64,000 nt of DNA from contig NC_044283.2 of the NCBI RefSeq assembly GCF_004027225.2, forward strand, positions 12,790,992 through 12,854,991, read 5' to 3'. The notes under the pieces were generated by a model. The model ran no database searches, was not told where the DNA came from, and saw only the letters and a program-made list of their open reading frames with translations. The stretch is from Strigops habroptila (lineage: Eukaryota > Chordata > Aves > Psittaciformes > Psittacidae). Of this stretch, positions 1 to 12,500 are shown piece by piece; the first letter of the stretch is position 1, and every line of letters starts with the position of its first letter. A program made the position numbers and the translations under genes.

Positions 1-3000
1 CACCTCTGTTAAACTGCATGTGATACAAACTGATGTTTTCCCATTCTGTTTGTATTTCCCAATTAATTTTGTATTTCAGCATCTAGGCATGCATGCAGTA
101 TGGAAATATTTAAGAAAAGTCTGTCTCTTAGAAAATTTAATTTGTAACAGCAAAAGACAAGTTAATGCTAAGCAACCTTTAAATACAACATTTAGCTATT
201 AATCAATTCAAAGTGATTTACCCATCATATTACTGAAATTAAATCACATTTGTAGCATTCCTGGCATTCAAGTAGTTTCTCAGAAGTCCAGAGAAAAAAC
301 TATTTAATCAATCTGCTCTGAAAGTGAAGAGAGAAAGCAGTGATCCTTCAAGAAAATAGACCTGCATTAAGCATGAATCATTCCAACAAATAGCCTTCAA
401 CTCTGTATGTTTGTCACAACACCGCTGAGTAAGAGTCCATTTCTTTAGTCTGTGGTACACTCAGGAACAGATTTGACGTAATTACACTGGATGTTTCTGG
501 AATATGTTAATCCTAGAAAAAATATTGTCAGCAGTGCTTTTGTAAGAGTAAGAAGAGTTTAAAAATTCATAGAGAAATGGTATGTGCATCTTCAGTAGTT
601 ACGAAAGGAAGTACGTTGTGGAAATGGCAGTGTCTGAGTGATGCTAAATAACCTGTACTAAAGGCTGTCTCAAAGATCATCTCTCTTTTTTTGCCCCACC
701 TTACCAATTAGGAGAACAGCTGTTATTTCAAAATTACAGGGCTTGTTGTTTACTCTGTTACACCCACTTTAGCAGTATAATTTAATTGATGGAAGCATTA
801 CATCAGCATAAAATTAGTGCAATAAAAGCTTCAGCATACCTCATGAGCAACCGGGTACTATCTCATTAGGCTAAGGACCAGGCTGAAAACAGATATTTTA
901 TTTTCTAAAGGCAGTGTGTTAATGTAAAGCAGCAGGTATTTTTCTGTCAGAAAGAGCATAATGCATTAAGCGTACTGACATTATAGACATAGAATCCGGA
1001 GAATCGACAATATGATGTCAGCAACTAAGATGTTTGTGCCATTGGGGATGGACATATGGGAGGAAGAATTAATAAAAGGCAAGAGTGGGAGGAAATTGAG
1101 AGAAAAACGCAAAAAAGCAGGCACAAAAAGCAGGTAAAAATAGGAATTGAGTTTTGTGAAGATAGCAATGAAGACTCTTCTTCCCAGATCTGCAGATTAA
1201 ATACATCTCTGTCACCTCAGGGTTGGATTAGCTTTTGCGTAAGTAGTTGTTTTCATGTGCTGAAGTATGTAGGGTAGTGCGAGCATCTTTCCCTGTCCAC
1301 TGCTCTTTTAACCTCTATTCCATTGTCCTTATGCCAAATACTATTTGGATTACAGCACGCAAGTAATATTCATCATCATTGCTTGATATAAAAAAGCAAC
1401 ACACTGTCATTCTCCCATTAGTTCTCAGGTCTGAGGAAAGGGTCAACAGTTTCCTTCTCATGAATACCTACACTATAGATGGCGTGTGGCATGAGATGTT
1501 GAGTTTTGCGCTATCTTTTCTAATCATGGACATACATTGTGAAAGAGGAGAAGATTTAAAAATGGACACAGATAAGCCATGTTCATGCAGGTAATAATTA
1601 AATAAGGCTGCAAAGGTCTGACGACAGTTATTGGGAGGTAAGTCCTGGATTGGATGCATTCCCTGGAGCAGGTAAAGGAGAGTGTGCTTCTGTTTCACTT
1701 CCTGGGATGTTCTTCATTTGCTCTTTTCACAACTTCACTTTGAGACAGCTACTGATTTAGTTGCTAATCCACAATCTAAATAGGACTTGGCTCTCTAACT
1801 CCCAAAGCTGCACCTGAATCAAAGTTGTACTTCCGTTCTGCTACAGTCTAGAGAAAACAGGGCAGTTTTCCTAGGGGGAAGGAATATTACCTCAAATGTT
1901 TATAAATGAAAAAGCAGCAACGAGTATCAGTGAAGCCTGGAACTCTTATCTTGAATCAGTTTGGCGTTGTCAGAGAAGAAATTTGGTCTAAAATTGAACT
2001 GGTCATACTTAAACCCTGAGGATTTCTTGTTGGAAGTAACTTCACGATTTGTAAATCATAGAATAGTTTGTAAGTAAATGAGGTTGCATTAAGAAGTACC
2101 ATGATCCTCCTCAAACAACATATGTAACACAGATAAGTTTGCATCAGCTTTTCAAAACAGAAAGTATGCCACAAATTTCGCCCTGTGAATTGATCCTTTA
2201 ATGTTCTTCGCATGTGGAGGATAATCTTTTGCTCACAGTGACCTCTAGTGTGAATGGATGAATGAGACAATCTAGTGCAATCCAAGGTAGTGCAGGTAGA
2301 ACATTGAATGCTTTCATACTGTTACCTGTTTAAGGGGACACATGTACCATCTGTTTGACTACATGACACACTGCTTTATGGATTAAACAAGCATGCAAAA
2401 CATGATCAGGAAGGCATAAACCCAAGAACATGCTCTCAGCCATACTAAATAAAGAATGTAAAGATCTTTCATGATTTCTGTGTAATTTTGTTTAGATTTT
2501 TATTTATCATGATTCAGGTAATTTCCAGCATTCCCAAATGCATGAGATTTCTTTTACTTTCTGCACTAGAAAGTTGTACTGAAAGTAGAAGTTGTACTGG
2601 ACTTTGTATATGGGATACAAGAAGGCAGTGATGCAAGAATTTCTACAAGGACTGCTGTAAAATATATGGATTCTCCAAACCCTCACCCCAATATAGTTAT
2701 GAATTAACCTCAATATGTTATGTACATTGTCCAAGTATATTGGAGTGACCATTCCCCCTTTCTCTTTTGCAGAACAATTTGAATTAGGAAAGAAAAAAAA
2801 GCTCTAAAGCGAAGATTTGTCGCAAATTGCAGGAGAAGAAAAGGAAGTTGAGCAGATCATTGTAGAAAGTAGGTTAGCAAGGAATATTCCTGATGGTTGG
2901 CAGTGTTAAATCTGAAATTTGACAATTAAAAGGAATTTAGCTCTGGAATTACCTAGTTCAGATATAAGCATCTTCACACATTTCAGGAGGAAATAATCTC

Positions 3001-3112
3001 TGGCTTGCTTTGGACAAATAGAAATGAGCATTCCTTTGTCAAACAGACAAATTCACATTTCTTGAAATAGAAAGCAGCATTAATTTGCACAGGATACTAC
3101 AATTTTTTTTTC
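1..3112. other. Non-coding stretch, no gene identified
   Basis: This is AT-rich unique-looking sequence with only short chance frames (up to about 109 codons, none protein-like). A perfect + strand donor-like GAG|GTAAGT near 1637 has stop codons in all frames just upstream, so I do not build an exon on it. A strong + strand acceptor-like site (pyrimidine tract then GCAG at about 2773) is followed by stops in all frames within about 40 bases. I see no recognisable repeat here. Confidence 0.5.
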
Positions 3113-3452
3113 TATATCTGAAGGGGGCCTACAAGGGTGCTGGAGAGGGACTCTTCATCAGGGACTGTAGTGATAGGGCGAGGAGTAATGGGTTTAAACC
3201 TAGACAGCGGAAGTTAAGGTTAGATATAGGGAAGAAATTCTTTACGGTGACGGTGGTGAAGCACTGGCACAGGCTGCCCAAAGAAGTGGTAAATGCTCCA
3301 TCCCTGGCAGTGTTCAAGGCCAGGTTGAACAGAGCCTTGGGCAACATGGTCTAGTGTGAGGTGTCCCTGCCACGGCAGGGGGGTTGGAACTAGGTGATCT
3401 TAAGGTCCTTTCCAACCCAAACCAATCTATGATTCAATGATTCTATGATTCC
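3113..3452 (+). mobile_element. CR1 LINE, 5'-truncated 3' end
   Basis: Sense-oriented CR1 non-LTR retrotransposon fragment. The frame at 3125-3351 encodes the C-terminal end of CR1 ORF2 (reads GAYKGAGEGL, then a DIGKKFFTV-like stretch, then KHWHRLPKEV and [10 protein letters not shown]) and stops naturally after LGNMV. The 3' UTR follows with the hallmark 'ggtcctttccaacccaaacca' type block and an 'attctatg'-type tail at about 3425-3450. About 4 kb of the full element is missing at the 5' end, which is the usual 5' truncation of CR1. The open frame and good match to the remembered consensus suggest a fairly young copy. It is not expected to be functional. Confidence 0.93.
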
Positions 3453-6400
3453 ATCCTTTCCAGGATTCCATCTGCTACTCCATCAGCAAACACAGACGTG
3501 TTGTTCTCCATCCACAAAACATTAAGTGTAAATTGCTGTCTGAAAAACTGAATTGCTACCTCTCAGTTTCAGGCGTGTTTAATGTAAAGGATTCTGTAAT
3601 AGAGATAGTGCAGAATTTAATTAAGGTTTTAGAAATGTGCGAAACTGTCACATTGAAAATTTAATTTTTGACAGGAAATATATGTAATTAGTCCTAAACA
3701 TATGATATCAAATTCTGTCATATTGTGGCTTTCAGTGTTTTAGTTGGGAAGCCTTTTTAGAGTTGTATTAGTCATTAAACTTCCAAATCATGTTTATGTC
3801 AATATTACTGTCTCCAAATCTTACCATTTCCTGCCTAAAAAAATGGCCACTGATTTCAAAGCTTTGAATCATTTGAACATTGACAGAAATGTGAAAATGA
3901 AAGTGAAGTGTTAAGAAATTATTAAATAGAGGATTTCAGAATTATTATCTGCAATGTTCACATTATTCATTGTTGGTTACATAAAATAATCAAGAAAAGG
4001 GGTTCAGTTAATTTGAAACACAGATTTAAACCTCTGTTCTTTGACCATTAGGCTCTTATCTTCCCAAAATCTTCTACATACATTCTTTTTTCTACTATAT
4101 ATTTTGCTATTCTTATTCACATTTTATTTATACCTGTCCATACTCCAATCCTATTGAGTAATGTCAAAAGCAGTGGGCTTTACTAATTTTAGCAGTGACT
4201 TTAGCTGACATTAAAAGGAGTGTAGGGGCAGGTTTCAACTCTCCAATAATGCTGTTTTGTGATAGCAAGTGCAATAATCTAATTATTCTTGTGATGCCAA
4301 ATGTAGTTTGTTCTCACAGGACGGTGTTGGTCATTTGAGCCATTTCAACATCTTCACAATTCTGTCACCAGGTGGCAATAACACTCTTCATTCTTTAAAG
4401 CATTTGCTGTATTTTAGATGGTAGAAATGTATTTTATGTACTAACTAGAAGGAAAATAAAAAAGTGATTTATAATAATGTGAAGGCGATAGAAAATTATT
4501 TCTGTGGCTCTCAAAGTACAAGCATTTATAAAAAGTCATTTGTAAGTGGGAAGAGACTGCAGAGTGCTGGGCAATATCCATTGTTAGGTTCTTAACATCT
4601 ATTTCAGTATAAATACAAGTAACATGGTCCATTTGGTTCCTGAGAAACTGTAATTGTTTAGATTTGCCTTTTGATGAAACTGCAGAGAGCAGGCAGTGTG
4701 AAATGCTAATTTACTAGTGGGAGCTTAAGCCTCACTGAGGTCTCACAATTTTAGCTCAAATTTAGGCTGATCAAATTCACACCTTCAGTAACAAATTAAA
4801 TGCTCTTTTCAGACTTAATCTAGATTTATTTTTCTAAGTAAGTGCTGTACAACTGCTATATTCCTAACCTGTATTTCTGCAGGAGAAAATATCTTACACG
4901 CATGCTCTTTAAGAGACTCCCATTTGCCACAAGTGCTGGACTTGCTGTGCATCATTTTTCAGATACTCTGCGCATGGTCAGCAGTCTTTGTACAACACAC
5001 TACAAAACGTGTTGTACCTGCAGAGCTGTGTACCTGTTTAGACCAGCAGTTCCATGTACTCAGTGTTTCCAGATTTATTGCAACCCAGTTAAAGTTACTG
5101 GTCTGACATATGCATAAAGTCCTCAACCAGTGAAAAAAATCCTTAAATTTCTCCTAGAAAAGTTTCCAGGAAGAAAAAAGGGCATATCTGAGGAAACCAA
5201 AAGACGTAACAGTTGGGGTATCTCAAAACTAGTGCACAACAGTTGTCTGACTCTTCAGTGCCTTGTCACGTATAAGCCTGCAATGTACTTAGTTATTTTC
5301 TTGGGTTCCCTGTATGATAGGGAATACGATAATATGTGAGAAGACGTAAGTGCCTCAGATAGTTCTTACACGCAATGAAGACAACGTCAACTAATTGGTC
5401 AAGTAGAAAGTCCTAAGGAATGAGGTGGAGACAAACACTACAAACTTTATCACACAGACGAAACTGTTCAGAACAAATGCCTCATACAGTACAACCTACC
5501 GTCGTTTTTAAGAGCTGAAGTAATCTTGTATACTTTACAAGCAGTTCTTCTGTACATTTTCAGTCAGCAGAACTCTATGTTCCAACAATACACCCATCAT
5601 TTAATAATTTCCATGCAAGTGGAATTTTGAGGATTTTAATAAATCCTACACAAGTAAAATAGTTTTTCCTGCTGCTTCACATAGAGGTGTACATGCATAA
5701 AATTTTATAGGTATTTCCGAACCATTTCACCATAACTGAAGACACCAGAACTGGTCAGAAGCCTTTCTTTTGCATTTTCAGTTTTCAACTTATTGCAATT
5801 TGTGTGATCACATAGGCTGCCCATTTTAACTCCTCCCCCCCGCCCCATGCTTACACTTGGCATAAAGAAAAAACTGCTGTAGGAAAAGATGGTATCAACA
5901 GAGGCATTATTTTTCTCTACTATAGTTTTATAGAATTTGAAACTTCAGAGAAAAGTAATATATAACATTGGTTGAAATAGGGATATTGCATTTGGTTCAG
6001 GTCAAGGAAAATGTAAGGTGATTGCATGAGTTACTGTCATTGATGTAACAGCTTTCGAAACAACTGCTGGTTTTATCTGAGCATATCATGAAACACCCAT
6101 AAATCTGAGACATTATATTTAATATACAGTTTTAGGTTTTGTGTGTTTCTAATAGGTTATTGGGTGAAAACCCTTTAGGCACAAATAGCTAAGGCTGCAG
6201 AAGTTATTCTTGAAAGAAATCTTGAGTTAGGTTTTCCTTTCTATTTCAGTTCACTTTAAACAACACAATTCTAAAACACTATTTGAATAGGGAATGTTGT
6301 ATGTGGAACTAAAAACTTTACTGCCTTCTATATCCTTGAATAGTCTAGTAAAGTTAGACACGTAGTGTTTCAATAGAAGGAATCATTCAAGTGTAGGAAA

Positions 6401-7562
6401 ATTCTAGCTGCAGAAGCTCGCTGCAGCTGTAAACCATCCTATGCAACCAGAATTAAATTATCTAAGGCACATTCTCAACTATGCATAAATATGCTTCACT
6501 AGGAATGCCTGACAATGGTGTAATTAATTCACTGAAATTGAGCTTATAGAGATAATAAATAAAAAATATCCCCAAACTATCGAAGTTAGGTGTATATTAT
6601 CACAGAGCTCATACTGCAGTTCTTACTTTGTTTACTCACAAAAAATTTTTTCTTTCTTTTTTCCTCCCCTTTTTTTGGGAGTACCATTTACAATGCAAAA
6701 CAATGAAGAATAAAAGTAGAAAACCCATCTTCAGGCAAATTTTGGATCAAAGTCCATTTAGCCCTCAGGATGCCAGAGCCATTAAAGAGCATAGCCATAA
6801 ATAGCAGCTGCCATTCCCTTTTAATGATGACGCTGTTCTTTGTGTCAAAATTGTTATCCACTAACGCTGCACAATTTTATACACTTACACAGAAAGAAAA
6901 GGTGAGGAAGAACTCTAAATTAATTTTCACAGTAGGAAAAAAAGCCAAACCCAAAACCAGCAGTAAAATAAGGTCCATGCAACTGCACTCTCAAGACAGT
7001 GCTATCCTGTATCTTACATATTCCATACCTAGATATATTAATACTTTGTATCTTCAAGACACACGCAAATACTAAATATATAGCTGAATTTTATCCTTGC
7101 ACACTGTTCAGCTACCTACTGCAATGCAAATAAAGTATTTTTCCTACCAGCATGCTTTGGGAATAGTGCTCAAAAAGCAGGAGGCACCCTTAGCTGAGTG
7201 TCACTAGTGGTGAAGTGTCAGTAGCAAAAACTGCATGGAGATGCACTGGTGTTCCTCATACTTTACTCAGTCACTTCTGGCAAGTGACTTTTGCCCCATT
7301 CATCCTAATTTCCTGCAAAAATGTCTTATTATGTATATTGTATACTTTATGTGTGACATCATTCTTTACTTTACCTGACTCATTTCCAACTCATGCATGT
7401 AGCAATATGTCTCAGTGTACATCAGTTCTGGATCCAAGCAAACTCTAGTATGAGTAGTAGCACACAGCTGCAATTTGTGCCTGAAATTTTACACACTTCG
7501 TGATGCAAATTTCCCTTGCATTTTTGGCACAGTTAATCTACAGTGCAGATTAACTACCTTGG
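3453..7562. other. Non-coding stretch, no gene identified
   Basis: AT-rich sequence without a recognised gene or dispersed repeat. A short perfect inverted repeat (gtacaacac / gtgttgtac, 4990-4998 and 5009-5017) could form a 9-bp stem with a 10-base loop. A C-run lies at about 5826-5836. A + strand acceptor-like site near 6249 and a donor-like AAAG|GTGAGG near 6900 exist, but they do not frame a convincing exon. Confidence 0.5.
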
Positions 7563-7750
7563 TGTGGTGGGTTGACCCTGGCTGGACACCATGTGTCCAC
7601 CAAAGCTGCTCTATCACTCCCCTCCTCAGCTGGACATGGGAGAGGAAATATAACAAAAGGCTTGTGAATTGAGATAAGGACAGGGAGAGATCACTCACCA
7701 GTTACTGTCACAGTCAAAAGAGACTCGACTTGGGGAAAAAGTTAATTTGA

Positions 7751-7756
7751 TTTATT
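7751..7756 (-). terminator. AATAAA polyadenylation signal of the LTR
   Basis: A canonical AATAAA hexamer reads on the minus strand inside the LTR, about 620 bases downstream of the LTR's TATA-like box. This supports the minus orientation of the element. Confidence 0.5.
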
Positions 7757-7845
7757 ACCGACCAAATCAGAGTAGGATAATGAGACATAAAAACTAAATT
7801 GTAAAACACCTTCCACCCACCCATCCCTTCTTCCTGGGCTCAACT

Positions 7846-8286
7846 TCACTCCTGATTTCTCTTCCTCCTCCCTCCCAGTGGCGCAGGATGAAAGAAAATG
7901 GAAGTTGTGGTCAGTTTATCACATGTTGTCTCTGCTGCTCCTTTCTCCTCATCGGGGGACTCCTCACACTCTTCCCCTGCTCCAGCATGTGTACTCTGCT
8001 GGGTCACCAGTCCTGCAGCAAACCTGAGGTGTCGGCTTCTCTCTCCATGGGCCCACAGCTCCTGCCAGGAGCCTGCTCTGGCACAGGCTTCCTGTGGGGT
8101 CACAGCCTCCTTTGGGCATCCCCCTGCTCTGGCATGCGGTCCTCCATGGGCTGCACATGGGTATCTGCTGCACCATGGACCTCCATGGGCTGCAGAGGCA
8201 GAGCCTGACTCACCATGATCTGCACCATGGGCTGCGTGGGAATCTCTGCTCTGGAGCCTGGGGCACCTCCTCCCCTCCTTCTGCAC
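7846..8286 (-). other. Open frame without ATG inside the LTR (146 codons)
   Basis: This minus-strand frame lies between the LTR's TATA-like box and its AATAAA and contains no ATG; it is open only from a GTG at 8284-8286. The product would be rich in Ala, His, Gly and charged residues and reflects the tandem 'catgggctgcag' units, with repeats such as AAHGG. There is no match to a gag, pol or env motif. Most likely it is a compositional by-product of GC-rich tandem repeats rather than a protein gene. Confidence 0.25.
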
Positions 8287-8375
8287 TGTCCTTGGTGTCT
8301 GCAGGGCTGTTTCTCACATATTCTCACTCCTCCCTCTGGCTGCAATTGCTCCTGGTGCAGTAACTTTTCTCCTTT

Positions 8376-8382
8376 TTAAATA
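8376..8382 (-). promoter_or_regulatory. TATA-like box of the LTR
   Basis: On the minus strand the sequence reads TATTTAAAAAG about 170 bases from the LTR's 5' edge, a normal distance for a U3 promoter. This is an inference from position and motif only. Confidence 0.4.
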
Positions 8383-8551
8383 CATTGTCCCAGAGATGCC
8401 ACCACTGTCACTGATGGGCTTGGCCTTGGCCAGCGGTGAGTCCGTCTTGGACCTGGCTGGCTTTGGCTCTGTCGGACACGAGGGAAGCTTCTAGCAGCTT
8501 CTCACAGAAGCTGCCCCTGTAACCCCCCTGCTACCAAAATCTTGCCATGCA

Positions 8552-11500
8552 CTCAGGATAAAAGACAGTCAATTTACCACATACATTTACTTTTTTAAAC
8601 TCATGTTATTCCAATTTAATTATTTTTTCTCCCTCCCCCTCTGCCCTCTCTCATTTATATTCAGTTCTTTCCATCAGTATTTGGCTTATCAGAATTTTGG
8701 GCTGCCCACTATGAAGTAAACACTCTTACCATTAGTGCTGAGTCAGATACTAGTGAATTATTTGGTTTGGCACACTGTACACAGTAAACAGTTTTTTCCT
8801 CACTGCATTGTAAGGTCTGCTGTATGCTCCAGGTCATTCTAGGCTTACTGTTTGCCCAGATTCTTATTAAGGATGTATGACTCAGACTGCTTTTTTCCCC
8901 AAGTAGGCTGGTATTTCCAAGATTAATCTTGTCATACCTTTTCAATCCATGCACTCACACTCTTTGAGTTTCATGCACTTCTTTCTTTTCACTGTATTCG
9001 TGATATACCCCTAGATTTAGCTTGAATGTCTGTTAAATAAAGCTTTGATAAGGTTTAGATGAGGCTAAGGCAGCTATAGATGCTTATGATTTCTTTTTCC
9101 TCCATATGTTAGTTCTCTATGTGTTTTGATTAGAAATGAACAACAACATGTGCAGTAAAATCATTGGAAATGGAAAATATTGCAAGACGTTGGGAATGAG
9201 ATAAAATAATATAATACATCTGCAGAATATTCTGGAACCTGAGAGTTGGCATATTCAGGATGGCAGCACACCTCTGCTGTGTTCATTGTAGTGTGCATAC
9301 AGGGAGTCAGCATGGGACGTGGCTGGCTATGAATCCTGCTCTGCATGAACACTACATGTCCTGGCCTTGTCAGGGTGTTATGTTTTTCCAGTATTAATGT
9401 GTGGAGCTCTCTTAAGTTAGGGCTGTGTAAAGAAAACAAGGATTCAGCAATAGTTTCAGACCAAGAGTCTCATAAACAAACATTGTGAACAAATAAATGA
9501 CAGGCAGATTTCAGCCTGCAGGCTCAAATAACAACTGTTCTAGCAGTTGGGAATTGTAAAGAACTGAGTAATTTTAGAAACAGAGACATTTTTAGCTGGT
9601 TAAAATGCAGCAACCATATAAAAGAGCTATGAATATTTTTTAAAAATTACTTCAGAAATGGTACTTGGTCAAAATAAGTTGCAATATTTGATGGATTGAG
9701 AAATCCAGAGAGAGAAGCCTGCAGGAATAATTGGCAGGGAACTACGCAGACTCTCCTAGAATGGAAGACGGAGAAACAACTGGTAAGGACAATCTGTGTT
9801 TCATTGTTTCAGAACACAGCTTCTTGCAATTTTTAGTTAACAGTGCTCTACAACTAGAATAATATTTGATAACTGCGTGCCAATTTAATTGCCCCAGAAA
9901 AAAAGAAAAGTGTAGATTTGGTGAGGTAAATCATAGCTCATTCACTATAGACTGCAGTTATGAAAGCAGGAAAAAGAAATCACCTTGATGGACATATGCT
10001 ATTTGAGCTCACAGTCCTGAATAACTGGACTTTAAGAAACCAACCAGCCTGAAAGAAGATTTCTGATACTTGAAACAGACATAAGCTTATATGTGAAGTC
10101 TTTTAGATGACCTCAAGATTCTTTTCTCTTTGTTCTGAATAGCCTGGCATTAATTCACAGGAAGGCTGTCAGCAGTCTTAAAAGTATTAAAAGCTTTTGT
10201 AATCTTAAATATTATTTAGTAATAATAAAAGAGAAGATTTATCACAGAAAAATGACTTATCATCATTCAGTATTTGCAGAGGAAACTGAAAGAGCACAGA
10301 TTCATGTCTGAATTTTCAGACTCCTTAAAAAGAATTTCTAAGTGACGCAAGAGCCACAAAATCTGTTTCCAGCTCAAAATGTTAATTTCTAAAACTGAAT
10401 AAAAGCTGCTTAGCTTGAGGAAATAGATGATGGTACAAAAAACCCAACCCCAAACTTTAATTGTTGGCTCCTAAATGTGTTACCATCGTAACTGGGTAAC
10501 TTCTTCAGAACAACAGTGAATTCTGGATAATGTTAGCAGAAGTCAAAGGGAATTGAATTTTAAATTAGTTAATGACTTAAATGTATAAACAGAGAATCAT
10601 CAAGATCAACATGAAAACAGAATCAGTAAGACTAGCAATAGCAAGAATGTGAGGTTCAGAACAGCAAAGACTGATCTGTAAGTTAAATAAACCATTACAG
10701 TCCTACTTTTGCCATTAAATTTAGCTATTACTACCTGTGCCAGAGCTGAGGTTGACAGGACTGGAGGATTATCTGCAATGTGAAATGAATAGGGAACTGC
10801 ACAACCATGGTGTACCAGCTAGCTATCGATAAGACATCCATACAGTCCAATTTTGTGTAGCAGTCTTCTGTGAGGATTGAGGAAGCAATATTCTCTGCAT
10901 TTTCATGTGAAGCACAGCATCAGCAGAATAATTCTGCAGCCTCTAGAATTCTGCAGTGTTCTCTAGACCTGCTGCTGTGGGCCAGAGAAAGTATTTTACT
11001 CTATTTCCTAATAAATTAATGTATTTAGTTGTTCTCAAAAAATGTATTCCCCTGAATAGTATTTTCCAGAGAACATCTCTTTCAGTCCTCAGAAAGCTCC
11101 TTTTAAAATTGCCTCAAAGGCTAAACACAAAAAGTAAGGTTTTTTATGGTTTTAATTTTTCCATGCCAGAGAACTGTGCATGAATGTTCCTGTTCTGGCT
11201 CAGAGCTTCAAATGGCCACTGCAGATACAGAAAGAGCTATTGCCTAATGAATTAGTGAGCTTCCCTAGATCTGTACTATGGACATTCTTTAATCCATACC
11301 CCTCAATGTTATTATCCATTTCTAATCCTTTGTTTTCTCTCCCTCTCAAATAGGAGTGCTATGTTCAGTCAATCTACCTCTGATATACCCAATTAAAGCA
11401 CCAAACGCACCTTCACACTTACAAATTCCTCGCTACAGCTAAAAATATTCACTATTACACATTCTGTTTTATAAGCTATAATTTGCCTTTTACATAGTTT

Positions 11501-12022
11501 TTAATATGCATGTCCAAAAGCTTTCTAGTCATACTTTCCAGATAGATTCAGCACTGGAATAGAAAGTTACACAGCGGGTTTGAGAGCCCACGTTCTGAAG
11601 TTGTAAAAAACATTTGCAAAACCACTTATCTACACATAGGTAGCCTGAACTCTAGAAAAGACATGCATTACCATTTTAATTCTTGTTTCTTTAAGCATTT
11701 TTAAAATCCTTTAATCATTTCTTTGTTAAATTTCTCCTCATACAGTTACAAATTTCTGGCTTGGAAAAGATAACAAGCAATGCTGAAGACTTGATATGTA
11801 TCCAGCAGCGATGGAAAAGAATCAGCATTGTAATACTGTAATTCAATATTGTAATATTGTAATAAATCAATATTGTACTACCATGAATCCTGTCAGTGTA
11901 CCTAGACATATTTATAAAAAGGCCAGCATTAAAATAAATTGTGGTGATAATAAGTAAGGCTTAAAAACTCAAGTGTTACAAAAGAAGAGTCAAATCTTGC
12001 ACTTATGGAGGAATAATCACAT
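8552..12022. other. Non-coding stretch, no firm gene
   Basis: A-rich + strand sequence. Two minus-strand stretches have exon-like edges but are weak. One runs leftward from about 9426, with a good acceptor (TTTACACAG on minus) and an open frame of about 50 codons. The other is an open frame at 8709-8954 that runs into a GTAAGA donor. I cannot recognise either as part of a protein. An AT-rich tandem patch of 'aatattgtaat' lies at 11826-11881. Confidence 0.4.
11826..11881. repeat. AT-rich imperfect tandem repeat
   Basis: Repeated 'caatattgtaat'-like units (for example ttcaatattgtaatattgta) form a short degenerate tandem tract with internal palindromic character. Confidence 0.6.
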
Positions 12023-12500
12023 TAACTAGTACAGGCTGGGGGCCAGTAACCCACGCTAACTGGTACAGGCTGAGATCGACCTGCTGAAAGGCAGCTTTGT
12101 AGAATAAGGCCTGGTGGACAACAAGACCATGAGCCACCAATGGGCCACTGTGGCAAAGAGGGTTAGTGGTATCCTGGGCTGCATTAGGAGTGTTGCCAGC
12201 AGGTAGAGGGAGGTGATCATTCCCTTGTACTCAGCACAGGTGAGGTCACATCTGAGTTGTATGTCCAGCTCTAGGCTCCCCAGTGAATGGCCACAAAGTT
12301 GGGACCAGAGAATTATTCCTGTGAGGAGAGACTGAGAGGGCTGGAGCTGTTTAGTCTTGAGAAAACAAGGTTCAGGAGGATCTTACCAGTGTTTACAGAT
12401 ACCTGATGGAGGGAAGTAAAGAACCCAGACTCTTCACAGTGGTGTCCAAGAGGCAGTGGGCACAAACTGAAACACAGGAGGTTCCCCCTTGAAATTTCTG
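12023..12500 (+). mobile_element. Old CR1 LINE fragment, sense orientation, degenerate
   Basis: Internal CR1 ORF2 region that is clearly diverged. Recognisable segments include 'tacaggctgggggcc', 'gacctgctgaaaggcagc', 'ctggtggacaacaagaccatgagcc', 'gtactcagcacaggtgaggtcacatctg' and 'gagagggctggagctgtttagtcttgagaa'. These correspond to the ORF2 end upstream of the 3' UTR. The frame is broken by many substitutions and small gaps, and the conserved 3' tail is absent, so both ends are truncated. A 16-base motif (taactRgtacaggctg) occurs twice, at 12023-12038 and 12057-12072, which suggests a small internal duplication at the 5' edge. Confidence 0.85.

Larger units (their letters stand above)
7563..8551 (-). 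mobile_element. Endogenous retrovirus LTR (probably solo), reverse orientation
   Basis: A block of about 990 bp that is sharply more GC-rich than its flanks. On the + strand it starts TGTGGTGGGTTGACCCTGG and ends TTGCCATGCA, so it has the TG...CA termini of an LTR. I recognise the sequence as a dispersed LTR found in many neoavian genomes; the family name would need a repeat library. Promoter-like and polyadenylation-like signals read on the minus strand: TATTTAA at 8376-8382 and AATAAA at 7751-7756. The middle (about 8000-8260) is built of imperfect tandem units around 'ctccatgggctgca'. Neither flank shows gag, pol or env, so it looks like a solo LTR. The 5-bp flanks (cttgg / ctcag) match at only three positions, so the target-site duplication is decayed or my ends are off by a few bases. 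Confidence 0.85.

Noticed and set aside
1600..1690. + strand exon ending at the perfect GAG|GTAAGT near 1637
   Set aside because: All frames between the only nearby acceptor-like site and the donor contain stops, and the acceptor lacks a pyrimidine tract.
4990..5017. 9-bp perfect inverted repeat as a regulatory hairpin
   Set aside because: Stems of this size are expected by chance in 64 kb.
7888..8363. Several 89-106 codon + strand frames over the LTR
   Set aside because: They run antisense to the LTR and derive from its tandem repeats.
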